In this document: positions 23,585 to 33,160 of the stretch, one piece after another | How positions within the stretch are numbered: the first letter of the stretch is position 1 | How the letters are laid out: each line of letters begins with the position of its first letter | NCBI RefSeq assembly: GCF_964656455.1 | Contig: NC_135715.1 | Span: 75,219,414 to 75,283,413 of the forward strand | Source: Halichoerus grypus | Lineage: Eukaryota > Chordata > Mammalia > Carnivora > Phocidae | Reading direction: 5' to 3' | DNA length: 64,000 nt | Made by a program: the position numbers and the translations under genes | Notes under the pieces: model-generated | Told to the model about the DNA's origin: nothing | The model's database searches: none | What the model saw: only the letters and a program-made list of their open reading frames with translations

Positions 23585-23598
23585 AAATGCTGAGAATG

Positions 23599-24958
23599 AA
23601 AACCTCTCCTGAATCCAAACTCCTTATTTTTTAAATTTTATAAAACAATGTTCTTGATAAAAATCAACAGAGAGCGGCAAGTATACAGCTAACAACCCCC
23701 AGGCCTAAATTCAAACCAACTGTGTTCCATGCTATAGGACCTGCCTTGGCCAACATGTTATTAGTAAAACTCCGACTTCAACCCAGAGAGAATGGAGTTT
23801 CTGGGTATAATGCAAGTAGCTCATAAAAAATGAAGCTGGAGATGATTAGGGAAAAGATGGATATTCACATATATGTAAATATCACATATTGCTAAATAAT
23901 ATTTATGAATAAAATAAATGATATGTTAATATTACATCTTTATCACATATTATTAAGTATTAAACATATATAAATTATATATATACATATGTACGTGCTT
24001 CTCCAAATTTCTTCTTTTATTGTTAATAAGCCTTCAGTTAGGATCAGGAAATTAGGTGTCAAGGTTACAATATTAGCAGTCACCTTCGAAGTCAGATTAC
24101 AGAAAAGATCCCCAGATTGGGCTGTTCCCTGGGACAAGGTTTCCATTTTCCCCAGATTATGTGGGTCAGAGCAGCTGCAGAGACTCCTGGGCACTCAGCA
24201 TCCTGCCAGGCTTTTCCATGTCCCATAGGTGAAAGGGGCTGCAGGAAGCCCTGGGGGGATAGTGAAGGGGGTAGGGGGTGGCAGCAGTGGGGGGCAGGAG
24301 TAAAGCCCATGTCCTGCATAATGGAAAAGAAGAAGGCAGACCCTGGACTCCAAGGACCACCTGTGGAGATTCTCAAACTGTGTCCTCCATCCTCCACTCA
24401 TCCATTGTGACAAAATGCAGGCTAGGCAGTGGCTTCTGTGACCCGAGCCCCGGGAGCTGGGGCCTGGGATAAAAGCCAGGGTTGTCCCTAAGGACCAGTC
24501 AACTTCCACCTTACAGAACTGTTGCACTTTCCTCGCAGAGAGTTGCTAATTGGTATTCGACTGATGGCTGGTGTTTTTGCAGCAAGAATCAGAACTGCAT
24601 TAGTAAGGATTCAACATCCACCCGGAGACTGTGCTCAGCGGTGGACAAGACACAGATGTAAACAGGCACAGTCCATGCCTGCTGGGCTTGGTGCCCAAAT
24701 GATAAGGACAGACATGAAAGGCTCGGGAAAGACATAAAGACTCATGAAGTCCAGATAGGCGCTCAGAGGAATAACCATCGTGTACTGGGTTGAATTTCTT
24801 TGTCCATTTTAGGGGTATCTTGTGATCCACGATTGGGCTTCTGGAAAGAGCCTATCTAGAGGAGGAATCCGAAGGTGGGTAAGATTGGATGGAGTCTGAA
24901 TTCCATAAAGACGACTCTAATTTCTGCAATCCACTCGAGGCTCTGTTGCCTGCTCTTG

Positions 24959-24960
<2 letters not shown>
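23599..24960. other. AMER2 upstream intergenic
   Basis: AT-rich up to about 24000 (TATATA-like stretch 23870-23990), then unique sequence. No gene or SINE recognised. It begins the SINE-free interval that extends to 39183. Confidence 0.55.

Positions 24961-25010
<50 letters not shown>
24961..25010. repeat. (AC)25 dinucleotide repeat upstream of AMER2
   Basis: Fifty uninterrupted bases of AC, 50 bp before the TATA-like box. Z-DNA-prone and likely polymorphic. Confidence 0.97.
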
Positions 25011-25016
<6 letters not shown>

Positions 25017-25058
25017 TGCAGCACAAAGCCAAGTCGGATCCGAAGTGGGTTAGGGTAT

Positions 25059-25066
25059 TATATAAG
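25059..25066 (+). promoter_or_regulatory. TATA-like box of AMER2
   Basis: TATATAAG lies about 320 bp upstream of the AMER2 start codon, at the upstream edge of the CpG island and next to a GC box-like GGCGGGAGGGG (from 25072). A TATA box normally places initiation 25-35 bp downstream, so the predicted start is near 25085-25100. The assignment is inference from motif and position; no transcript evidence is available here. Confidence 0.5.
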
Positions 25067-25084
25067 CCCTTGGCGGGAGGGGAG

Positions 25085-25159
25085 ATGGTCTTTCCTGTGT
25101 GTTTCTTTGGCTGCAGCGGCGGCGGTGGCCGCGGCAGCAGCGAGAGTGGCTCAGGTTGA
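25085..25159 (+). other. Upstream ORF in the AMER2 leader (24 aa)
   Basis: An ATG at 25085 opens 24 codons ending at TGA 25157-25159, encoding MVFPVCFFGCSGGGGRGSSESG plus two residues. It lies right at the predicted transcription start, so it is in the mRNA only if initiation is upstream of 25085. If transcribed, it would be a short leader ORF that could lower initiation at AMER2, ending 228 nt before the main start. Function is inferred; the ORF itself is plain in the sequence. Confidence 0.4.
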
Positions 25160-25171
25160 TTTAGAATACGG

Positions 25172-25387
25172 ATGACAGTGGCCTGGCGCGAGCCCACGGC
25201 TGACGAAAGCTGCTTAGCCCGCTCGGTTTCCATGGAGACAAGCAGGAGCAGCCGCGGCGGCGGCGGCGGCGAGGCTGTCAGCGAGCGCGGCGGCGGCGGC
25301 GGCTGCGGCGGCGGCGGCGGCGATCGCGCGTCCGCGGGGGTCTGCAGGAGGAAGGAGGAGGCCGGGGCCCGGACCCTCGCGGCAGAC
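25172..25387 (+). other. In-frame, stop-free N-terminal extension of the AMER2 frame
   Basis: The reading frame of AMER2 stays open for 72 codons upstream, with ATGs at 25172 (C at -3, poor context) and 25232 (T at -3, G at +4). It encodes a Gly-rich stretch (RGGGGGEAVSERGGGGGCGGGGGDR) from GGC-type repeats. The AMER2 proteins I know start at MDLHCDC, so this is most simply 5' UTR that happens to be open. A longer or near-cognate-initiated isoform cannot be excluded. Confidence 0.45.
25252..25322 (+). repeat. GGC/CGG trinucleotide tract in the AMER2 5' UTR
   Basis: Three closely spaced GGC runs, about five to six units each, lie at 25255-25270, 25287-25303 and 25305-25322, separated by GAGGCTGTCAGCGAG and a single TGC. 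They fall in the 5' leader 65-135 bp before the start codon and, read in the AMER2 frame, encode glycine runs. Such tracts are prone to length change. Confidence 0.85.
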
Positions 25388-27310
25388 ATGGACTTGCATT
25401 GTGATTGTGCTGCCGAAACGCCGGCCGCCGAGCAGCCGTCGGGGAAGATTAATAAAGCTGCTTTCAAATTATTCAAGAAGAGGAAATCGGGTGGCACCAT
25501 GCCCAGCATTTTTGGGGTCAAAAACAAAGGGGATGGGAAAGGCTCGGGTCCGACGGGCATGGTGAGGAGCCGGACCCACGACGGCTTAGCGGAGGTGGTG
25601 GTGCTGGAGAGCAGCAAGAAGGAGGAGCCGCGCGGCGGGGGCGACAGCGGGGGCGGCGGCGGCGGGGGTGGCCGCAGCGGGGGGCGGCCGAACCCGGGTC
25701 CCCCCAGGGCGGCCGGGACCGGCGTGGGCTCCCTGGCCAACAGCTCGGTGGCGAAGTCGCACAGCTTCTTCTCCCTGTTGAAGAAGAACGGGCGATCGGA
25801 GAACGGCAAGGGCGAGCCGGCGGACGCGAGCAAGGCTGGCGGCAAACAAAAGAGAGGGCTGAAGGGGCTCTTCAGCAGCATGCGCTGGCACAAGAAGGAC
25901 AAGCGGGCCAAGGCGGAGGCGAAGGGCGAGCGCGCGGGGGCCCCGGGCGGCCTCATCCTGCCGGGCTCGCTCACCGCCAGCCTGGAGTGCGTCAAGGAGG
26001 AAACGCCCGGACCCGCCGGCGAGCCGGAGAAGCCCTGCAGGGACGCGCCGCGAGACCCAGCAGGTGAGCTCGGAGGGGGAGAGCCGGGGCCGGCCTCCGC
26101 CGATAGCGCCCACGTGCCGGACCGCCGAGAGGCCCACAGCCCCGGGGTCCCTAAGGCCGAAAGCGCCCGGGGAGAGGACGCCGCGGGGCATCGGCGCGCC
26201 GAGAAGCCCCGGGCACCCCCCGAGCTGGGCGCTGGGGAGGTCCAGACGGCCGAGGATGCCTCCAGGACAGGTGACGTTCCGGTAAAGACCATCCCCCTTG
26301 TCGACTCGGAATGCGGCAGCGGCCGAGCGGCGGCCGTCCCTGACCCTTCCTCTGTTGATCCACCCTCAGACCCATCGGCCGATCGTATTTGTTTGATGTT
26401 TTCTGACGTGACTTCACTGAAAAGCTTTGACTCTCTTACAGGCTGTGGAGATATTATTGCAGACCAAGAGGACGAGGCAGGTCCCAGCTGTGACAAGCAT
26501 GCCCCCGGGCCAGGCAAACCAGTTCTCTCTAAAAAGAACCCCGGCGTGGTGGCCTACCAAGGAGGAGGGGAGGAGATGGCGAGCCCGGAGGAGCTGGACG
26601 ACACCTATCTCCAGGAATTCTGGGACATGCTCTCCCAGACTGAGGACCAAGGACCAGGGCCCCAAGAGGGAGCGGCCAAGGCGGCGGCAGCCCTGGAAAC
26701 CAAGGTGGTGGCCGAGACGTCCAAAGACGCCAGGTGTGCGGAAGGGGCCAAGGACGTGTCCTTGGGCAAGCACAAGAGGCTCAACCGGATTCCCATCGAG
26801 CTCCATCCCAAGGAGGAGCCTAAACAGCCCGAGAAGGAGCAGCAGGAAGGCATCCCCAATAGTGACGAGGGCTACTGGGATTCCACCACTCCGGGCCCGG
26901 AGGAAGACAGCGCGGGCAGCGGCAAAAAGGCGGGCATCCCCCGGGATAGCTACAGCGGAGACGCGCTCTACGATCTCTACGCAGATCCGGACGGAAGCCC
27001 GGCCGTCGTTGCCGCCAACGAGGAGACGTCCTGCTTGTCCCGGTTAAAGCCTGTGTCTCCAGTCACCATCACCTGTCCACTGCGAACACCAGGCAGTTTG
27101 CTGAAGGACTCTAAAATCCCTATCAGCATCAAGCACCTCGCGAACCTTCCATCCAGCCATCCGGTAGTGCACCAGCAACCAGTCAGGAGTGAGATGCCCA
27201 GAACAAAAATCCCAGTTTCCAAAGTGCTGGTCCGCAGGGTCAGCAACCGGGGTTTGGCTGGGACCACCCTCCGGGCAGCGGCGTGCCATGACAGTGCCAA
27301 AAAGTTGTGA
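25388..27310 (+). CDS. AMER2: AMER2 (FAM123A), APC membrane recruitment protein 2
   Basis: The 640-residue protein is recognised as AMER2 by its start (MDLHCDCAAETPAAE) and end (GLAGTTLRAAACHDSAKKL). Known family role: it binds PtdIns(4,5)P2 at the plasma membrane, recruits APC and EB1, and restrains Wnt/beta-catenin signalling, mainly in neural tissue. Visible: a basic cluster at about residues 20-48, a second basic/hydrophobic block at 123-142 (KSHSFFSLLKK), a third at 153-180 (KQKRGLKGLF...KKDKRAK), fitting lipid binding; a Gly-rich tract near 80-100; conserved acidic/aromatic blocks at about 332 (DRICLMFSDVTSLKSFDSLTG), 404 (DDTYLQEFWDML), 492 (SDEGYWDSTTPGPEEDS) and 524 (GDALYDLYADPDGSP); an SxIP-type EB1 motif SKIP at 575-578 and a related TKIP at 606-609. 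No membrane span or signal peptide. The start at 25388 has G at -3 and G at +4; two upstream in-frame ATGs have weaker contexts. The frame is intact. Confidence 0.97.
   Translation: MDLHCDCAAETPAAEQPSGKINKAAFKLFKKRKSGGTMPSIFGVKNKGDGKGSGPTGMVRSRTHDGLAEVVVLESSKKEEPRGGGDSGGGGGGGGRSGGRPNPGPPRAAGTGVGSLANSSVAKSHSFFSLLKKNGRSENGKGEPADASKAGGKQKRGLKGLFSSMRWHKKDKRAKAEAKGERAGAPGGLILPGSLTASLECVKEETPGPAGEPEKPCRDAPRDPAGELGGGEPGPASADSAHVPDRREAHSPGVPKAESARGEDAAGHRRAEKPRAPPELGAGEVQTAEDASRTGDVPVKTIPLVDSECGSGRAAAVPDPSSVDPPSDPSADRICLMFSDVTSLKSFDSLTGCGDIIADQEDEAGPSCDKHAPGPGKPVLSKKNPGVVAYQGGGEEMASPEELDDTYLQEFWDMLSQTEDQGPGPQEGAAKAAAALETKVVAETSKDARCAEGAKDVSLGKHKRLNRIPIELHPKEEPKQPEKEQQEGIPNSDEGYWDSTTPGPEEDSAGSGKKAGIPRDSYSGDALYDLYADPDGSPAVVAANEETSCLSRLKPVSPVTITCPLRTPGSLLKDSKIPISIKHLANLPSSHPVVHQQPVRSEMPRTKIPVSKVLVRRVSNRGLAGTTLRAAACHDSAKKL
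26064..26441 (+). other. Facultative intron inside the AMER2 coding sequence
   Basis: The donor CAG/GTGAGCT at 26061-26070 and the acceptor CTCTCTTACAG/GC ending at 26441 bracket 378 nt, exactly 126 codons. Removing it keeps the frame and deletes roughly residues 226-351, including most of the poorly conserved acidic/proline segment and the DRICLMFSDVTSLKSFDSLTG block. A shorter AMER2 isoform lacking an internal segment is, as I recall, annotated in human. The splice sites are seen directly; their use here is inferred. Confidence 0.65.
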
Positions 27311-27762
27311 GGTCTCCGAAGCCAAGGTGGACGCACCCCATGTCAAGGAATACAACTTTCCCTGGAAACCACTCAAAAAGTTTTGCTTCTCCTAAAGAAA
27401 GGCTTTTAGGACCATCCCAGCTCCAGAGCCTAGACCGAGGAGGTCTCTGTGCCGCCAGCAGGGGCAGGATACACCAGAGAGGGGGTGCTACACATGGGAT
27501 TCTCCTCTCCAGATAAGTTCCCTGAGAATTATTTTCAAGCACTTTTAGTTTTTTACCTTTAAAAAAAAAATCACTTTTTTCTTTTTTCCTTTGATGCACT
27601 GAACACTTGGAAGTCACCTTTACTTGCCTTTGCAGAAAACAGGACTTAACCAAACCTATGTAAGCATCATGCCATGATATTTGGCGGGGCCAGGGCCCAG
27701 AGAGGGCCTGGAGGAACGACTGCCAACACCAGAGGAGCCCCTCCTCTTCCATGACACTTTCC

Positions 27763-27790
27763 TTCCTTCCTTCCTTCCTTCCTTCTTTTC
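27763..27790. repeat. (CCTT)n simple repeat in the AMER2 3' UTR
   Basis: Short CCTT run followed by T/C-rich DNA. Confidence 0.85.
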
Positions 27791-27991
27791 CTTTTTCTTT
27801 CCAGGAAAAAAAGAGAGCGAGACAGAAAGAAAAGAAAAAAGACCTTTTGCTGTATCACTGTGTGGGAAACACCTGCAAAGCTGAAAGAGCCAGGTATTTA
27901 CCTGATGAGCAGAGGGGATCACTGATTGGCCAAAAACTTGCCTACTTTCAGTTGCTGGGTATGCAAATAGGTCAATATCTACCACTAGGAC

Positions 27992-27997
27992 AATAAA
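27992..27997 (+). promoter_or_regulatory. Candidate proximal poly(A) signal of AMER2
   Basis: AATAAA about 680 nt after the AMER2 stop, followed by a T/G-rich stretch (TTTTGGTTTGGTTGGTTT from 28004). It could yield a short 3' UTR isoform. Confidence 0.4.
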
Positions 27998-28065
27998 GGA
28001 GCATTTTGGTTTGGTTGGTTTAGATCCTCTGTTTGGGGAGAAATAAGAAGCTCAGCAGAGCAGGT

Positions 28066-28108
28066 TTTTTTCTTTTTTTCTTTTTCTTTTTCTTTTTCTT
28101 TTTCTTTC
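28066..28108. repeat. (TTTTTC)n simple repeat in the AMER2 3' UTR
   Basis: Repeated TTTTTC units, pure pyrimidine. Confidence 0.85.
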
Positions 28109-30108
28109 CCACCCAGTGAAGAAATGAGGATCAGGGAAAGATTTCACTAAAATGCCAATAGACACAGTATTTTAGCATTTATAAACTGTAACATTTTCAT
28201 GTGTAGATAATGCATATTTTACAGTTTATCCAGCTGTTAACATTTTATAATCTGTCAGTAACCTCGAATTTAAAATCTGGTTTTATAACTAGTTATGATA
28301 ACTGTCCCGGACCACTGATGTTCTTTTATGTACTGTTAACCGAAAGCAATTCTGTTTTTGTTTTATATGGGATCTCTGGCTCTCAGTGCAGGAAAAAAAA
28401 AAAGTCTATTGTGTTGATGTCCCAGAGGAATGATTCTGTCTTGTCTTGGGTAAAAGACTATTTGCTTCTCACTCTCAATCCTGGTTTTCAGAGATTTTTA
28501 CCTTGGTTATAAAAATTTTGGATTCAACCATTCTACAATATGGGGAGTCCCAAATGAGGAACATATTTAAAAAAAAAAAACCCAATAGAAAAATACAGTT
28601 TTTCATGTTATTTGATTTTGCTTTATAGATTCATGATTGAGACAGGTATGTTCAGAATATGACACTGGCAAGTGTATATCATAAACACTCTATGTCAAGA
28701 TTTTTTTTTGAAAAGTGGTTTCCTTATATGTATATTTTCTATTATTTTAGATGAGACATTTATTTCAGGACGGGTTACCATATGCCTGGATAGTTTGAGT
28801 GATTAACTGAAGCAGTTCCTAGAATGTTATTAGCATCTAATGATTATATAATATCCTCTTTGAAATGCACTTCAGTGTGTTTAATCAAAAGACCGGAGCT
28901 TCTACTAGGAATGGATTCATGGTATCAGGAAGATTAGACATTTTCAAGCAAAACTGCATGTATACGAATGGCACAAACACTTCTATATAGCTCCCATTTT
29001 CCAGAGAGATTGCCTAAGTAATGAACTGATATTATATGCTTTCTACGCTTGTTTTCTATTTTATAAAGGAAGGAAAGAGGCAAGTTAAGTATATGGAAAC
29101 CTATTTTAATAGTATGAAAGGAACAAAATAAATGGACATCAAAGGCAAACAAATTTGAGCCAGTAGCATAAAGTAAATCGTTCCCCATTTTAAATTTGCA
29201 AGGATTCAATTAGAAGAGGTGGTAGAGATTTGTTGAATTTCTTTAGTAGTCAGATTACTGGCTTTTATTGCATTGTGTCAGATCCTTAATGTTATTTCAA
29301 AGTACTGTTTTAATATTTAATTTCCTTATACAGATGAGGTCCTATAATCAGACATAGCCTTAAGCACTCTGAACCCACCAACAGGAATTCATAAAGCCAC
29401 TCACACTCACACGTGCTTATGCACTCAACTGTGCACAAACTAACAGACAAAGGCATGTACTGTACACTAGGAAATATTTTACAAATTATTTCTGTCTTGA
29501 GAAAGGGATTTAAATTTGATTTAGACTCCAAATACATTCATCTTCCCCCAGTGAATGTAAAGAACATAAATTTTATTCCTAGCCGTAAAACAAAGGATGT
29601 TTATTTTCTTCTTGTGCATCTTCTTGTGAGGGTTATCTTCTCCTCTGTGTGAATCCATGACAGAGTTATATTTGTTCATTCGTTCAATTGTACAGGAAAG
29701 TTAGGAGTACCTGAAGTACGGATGAGAATATTCTAACAGTAAAGGCAATCTATTGATAAATCTATTTTGTTAGCACTGGGACAAACTAGTTTTGCTTTCA
29801 TAATTTTGGGGGCTTATTTCTGCCATTATACCACTATGCTGTGTCTTCTTGTTATAAGTAAAGGAAAATGTCAGCAAAGCTTACCTTCATTTCCCCCTGC
29901 CTATTAACCAGTTATACAAGATGTAAAATATTTTCTCTTTTCCATATGTTTTCCACTTTTAAAAAACTCTCATCTTTAAGAATTCCACCCACACCAGTCA
30001 AATGAAGGATGCAGGCAATTAATTAAATGGCCTCGGTAGCTAGATGGGAAATCAGGACCAATGCAGGAAGCCTGCATCTTAACCTTTTCCACCCACAGTT
30101 GCTTGCTT

Positions 30109-30133
30109 TTGTGTGTGTGTGTGTGTGTGTGTG
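30109..30133. repeat. (TG)n followed by GCGCGC
   Basis: About eleven TG units running into GCGCGCACGC, an alternating purine-pyrimidine stretch. Confidence 0.9.
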
Positions 30134-32127
30134 CGCGCACGCCCGCACACCAAGGGCTACTTTCTCTTATTCATGTTCCTGGAGATTGCTTTTTTTTCCC
30201 TCCAGCATTTTAATAGATTTATATTCCAATTATTATTAATACATTTCCTAATTTGGCCATATTTGCTGATTTTTTTTAATGGAAGATTAAATATGGGCTG
30301 ATGACACCTTTGCTGTGTGTGTATGATTCTGAGATGCTTAGTTGATTAGGTCTCTTTAGTCAGAGAGCTGGACAAATTAGAGAGGAAAAAGTCAAATCAA
30401 TTGTTGGCCCTGAATTTATCAGTGAGTTTAATAGCTCTGCACAAAGACAGCCTGACTTTAATAACTACATTACACAGACAATGTTACTTGAACTACTCTA
30501 GCATCAGTACTAATGGCAGTTGGATGCTTTTATTCTTCCATTAGCACCGACTGGGAGAAATTTTACTACAGCGTTTTCAACAATTGCTAGAGGAAAAAGA
30601 TTTTTATTATTTCACCTAATGACAACAATGACAGATAGGACATTAAGAACTTCCTTTAGATACGTTTTCCACAAATTATCTGCCTATTTAAATACAAAGT
30701 GTTTAACATCTATGAGAGTGATGACTTACTGGGTCTAAAGCCTTTCTTCCTTAATCTCAGAAGTAGTTTTGAAGTATTTGCACTTAAATGAATATTCAAA
30801 TAACCCTTTGCACAGTTACCAAGGTAAAAAAAACTATATTAGGTATCAAGATTTCTTCGACTGATCTGAGTTTTTGTTATTTATGTCTTTGGCAGATTAG
30901 TTCTCAGAGCCTTTTGACTGTTAACTTTGTATGAAGAGATTGATTAAAGTAGCTTTCTGTCCTCTCCCTTTGTACCCACCATGTTTGATGTTTGCTTGGT
31001 GCCCTCAGATAGCCATAAGGGGACACTTGTCATGATGGTGGTGTCTTTGACTCTTGCATAGTGGAACACATTTCCTGATTGTAGTCATTCCAGATTTCTC
31101 TCCTGAATGATGACAATCTGGCCTTGGTCACCTGTGCTGGGTTTCTATGAAGGCATGTTCCAATACCTTCACAGATACTTTGCTCCCCTTATCATTCTTA
31201 AGAAATTAATTCAAGAATTTTATACTCTTAAACAAAAGGAGAACACATCACAATTGTCTCTTATCACCACTGGGAATGACCAATTCAAAGTACCTACATG
31301 AAATAAGAGGAGAAACCCTAATACCTTGGCCTACCCATTTCCCCTCCCTCTTTGTCAGACAGACCAAGGGATGAACAACACCGTTCTTATTTGTGGAAAC
31401 TCGGCCTTAGGAATTTTTGATTGCTTACGCACAAATATTCATGACAGTTTGGGATCCAAAGCTAGCATGGCAGACCGGTGGCTTATATATCTGTGTGGGA
31501 AAGCAAGAGGCCAGCATTTACTTTATAAAAGGACGTGTCTGTAACGTTGTCAGGTGGGAAGTGCGGTTCCCCCTCAAGGTCAGTCGCCCGTCTGCCTCTG
31601 AGGATTTTGCAAAGGCCGTCATAAATTGCTTCTCAAAGCCTTTGCACTGTGCTAATGCTTTAAAGGAGATGCTTTGTTGCAACTATAGCCACTTATAAAG
31701 AATGTTATTATCTCACTCCAGATAGTGCTTTTAAGGAGTGATTCAGAGTGATAGTTTTCATGATTATGGAAAAGTGTTCTTTCCCAAACTGAAAAAGGAA
31801 AGATTAAAATAGTCACAAAGCCTCCAGAACAGAAACTGGGCATATTTTATGACCGATGTTTAATTCAATGCAACCTGTGTTCTTGGGGCATATACTGTGT
31901 CTAATACTTCATAAAAACCCCTTCAGTCTAGGCTCTCACATAGCTGTACTGTGATTGGATTTTCTTAACAGTCATGAAAAACATCTTTATTTTATTTTAC
32001 CTATTTTTTTTTTTCCATTTGTTGCTTATGGTTTGTGGGGTGGAGCAGAATGGGGCGAACTTGAACAGGAGTGGTATGGATTAAGCCACACAAATTCCTC
32101 TCAAAATAATAATAGCAATTATAACAA

Positions 32128-32240
32128 TAATGAACATTTGTTGAGTCCTTGCTAAGTGCCAGTGACCACTAAGAGCTTTACAAATATTGACATGGTCCTC
32201 CTAGCAGCCACGTGGGTTAGGCAATATTATTTCCCTAATG
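32128..32240 (-). repeat. MIR remnant in the AMER2 downstream block
   Basis: GAACATTTGTTGAGTCCTTGCTAAGTGCCAGTG ... AAGAGCTTTACAAATATTGAC ... GGCAATATTATTTCCC is the reverse MIR order. Confidence 0.7.
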
Positions 32241-32929
32241 TGCCATCTTTAATTCATTCTTTTTGTTTGTTTCCATCCCATCTCATCTCCCCCCCACCTC
32301 CCCTCTTTCTCTTTCTCTCTCTTTTCCCCTAGCCTCTGGGATGGGAACATAAACTCTTCTGTAACTTAGAGTAACACAAGAGCTAAGAACTACTTAATGT
32401 CATGACAGTTCACTTCCAATAGAAACAAAGCTAACCCATGCCATGAAGCTGAAAATTGGTTTTTTTGTCCGAGACGATGGTGCTCATATCACTGACAGAG
32501 AAGCCAGGCACAGTTAATAGGCAAACACTCTGCTTTCTTTTGGCAGTATCCTCTCCTTCTTGAGATTAACACCAAAAATATAGGCAGAAATCTCTCCTGT
32601 TGTCATGGTAACACTTCTTCCCTGTAGGATGTCGGTCATTCCAAGCACGTTGCCCTTGTTTTTCCACCATGAGCCCACTCTAGGCTTGCTCTGACTGTTC
32701 CATGTGGTTTGTTTAAATAGCGACTAGCTGAATGATCCCTTGCCTGGATACAATTCTGAACTTCAGAGATAAGCTCCTGGCTCTTTCCAAAGTAGCGCAT
32801 CTTACATTCTGTCAACGGCCATTGAATCCTGGCTCATATTTTCCAATTCATTAATTCATTCAACTAATATTATTGAAGACCTAGAAGTCAGTCATCGTGA
32901 ATTTGAGTATTTTATATTGAAGGAGAAAA

Positions 32930-33160
32930 ACTAACATATACTGTGTGTTTGCTCTGTGCCAGGATGCTGCTCGGTGCTTTCTTTCACGTTCTTATCACGA
33001 CTGTTCACAAGGACCATGCAGGGTGGGTATTGGCTCCATCCCGCAGAGGAAAAAAATGATGCTGGCAAAGGTGAAATACCTTGTCCCAAGTCACCCATTT
33101 CCTAAGTAATGGACAGAATTTGAATCAGAAACCTAACTCTATAGCTTCTGCTTTAATTAT
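32930..33160 (-). repeat. MIR remnant in the AMER2 downstream block
   Basis: TTGCTCTGTGCCAGGATG, GGGTGGGTATTGGCTCCATCCCGCAGAGG, CCTTGTCCCAAGTCACCC, GAATTTGAATCAGAAACC follow the reverse MIR order. Confidence 0.75.

Larger units (their letters stand above)
25100..26340. promoter_or_regulatory. CpG island over the AMER2 5' UTR and first half of the CDS
   Basis: The stretch is dense in CpG and strongly GC-rich, with runs of GGC and CCG, in contrast to the AT-rich flanks. It starts just after the (AC)25 tract and TATA-like box and fades after the facultative acceptor region. This is the usual signature of a developmentally regulated or broadly unmethylated promoter. Exact boundaries were judged by eye. 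Confidence 0.85.

Noticed and set aside
25172..25387. Starting the AMER2 CDS at 25172
   Set aside because: The upstream ATGs are in poor context and encode low-complexity glycine runs; known AMER2 starts at MDLHCDC, whose ATG has G at -3 and +4.
24856..26517. 553-codon antisense ORF as a protein-coding gene
   Set aside because: It overlaps the AMER2 CDS and CpG island, contains a translated microsatellite and low-complexity Pro/Ser/Ala runs, and shows no recognisable domain.
26427..27047. 206-codon plus-strand ORF in another frame of AMER2
   Set aside because: It is a shadow frame of AMER2 rich in Arg and Pro, with no conservation signal visible.
30109..30133. CRISPR or satellite array
   Set aside because: A simple TG dinucleotide run only.
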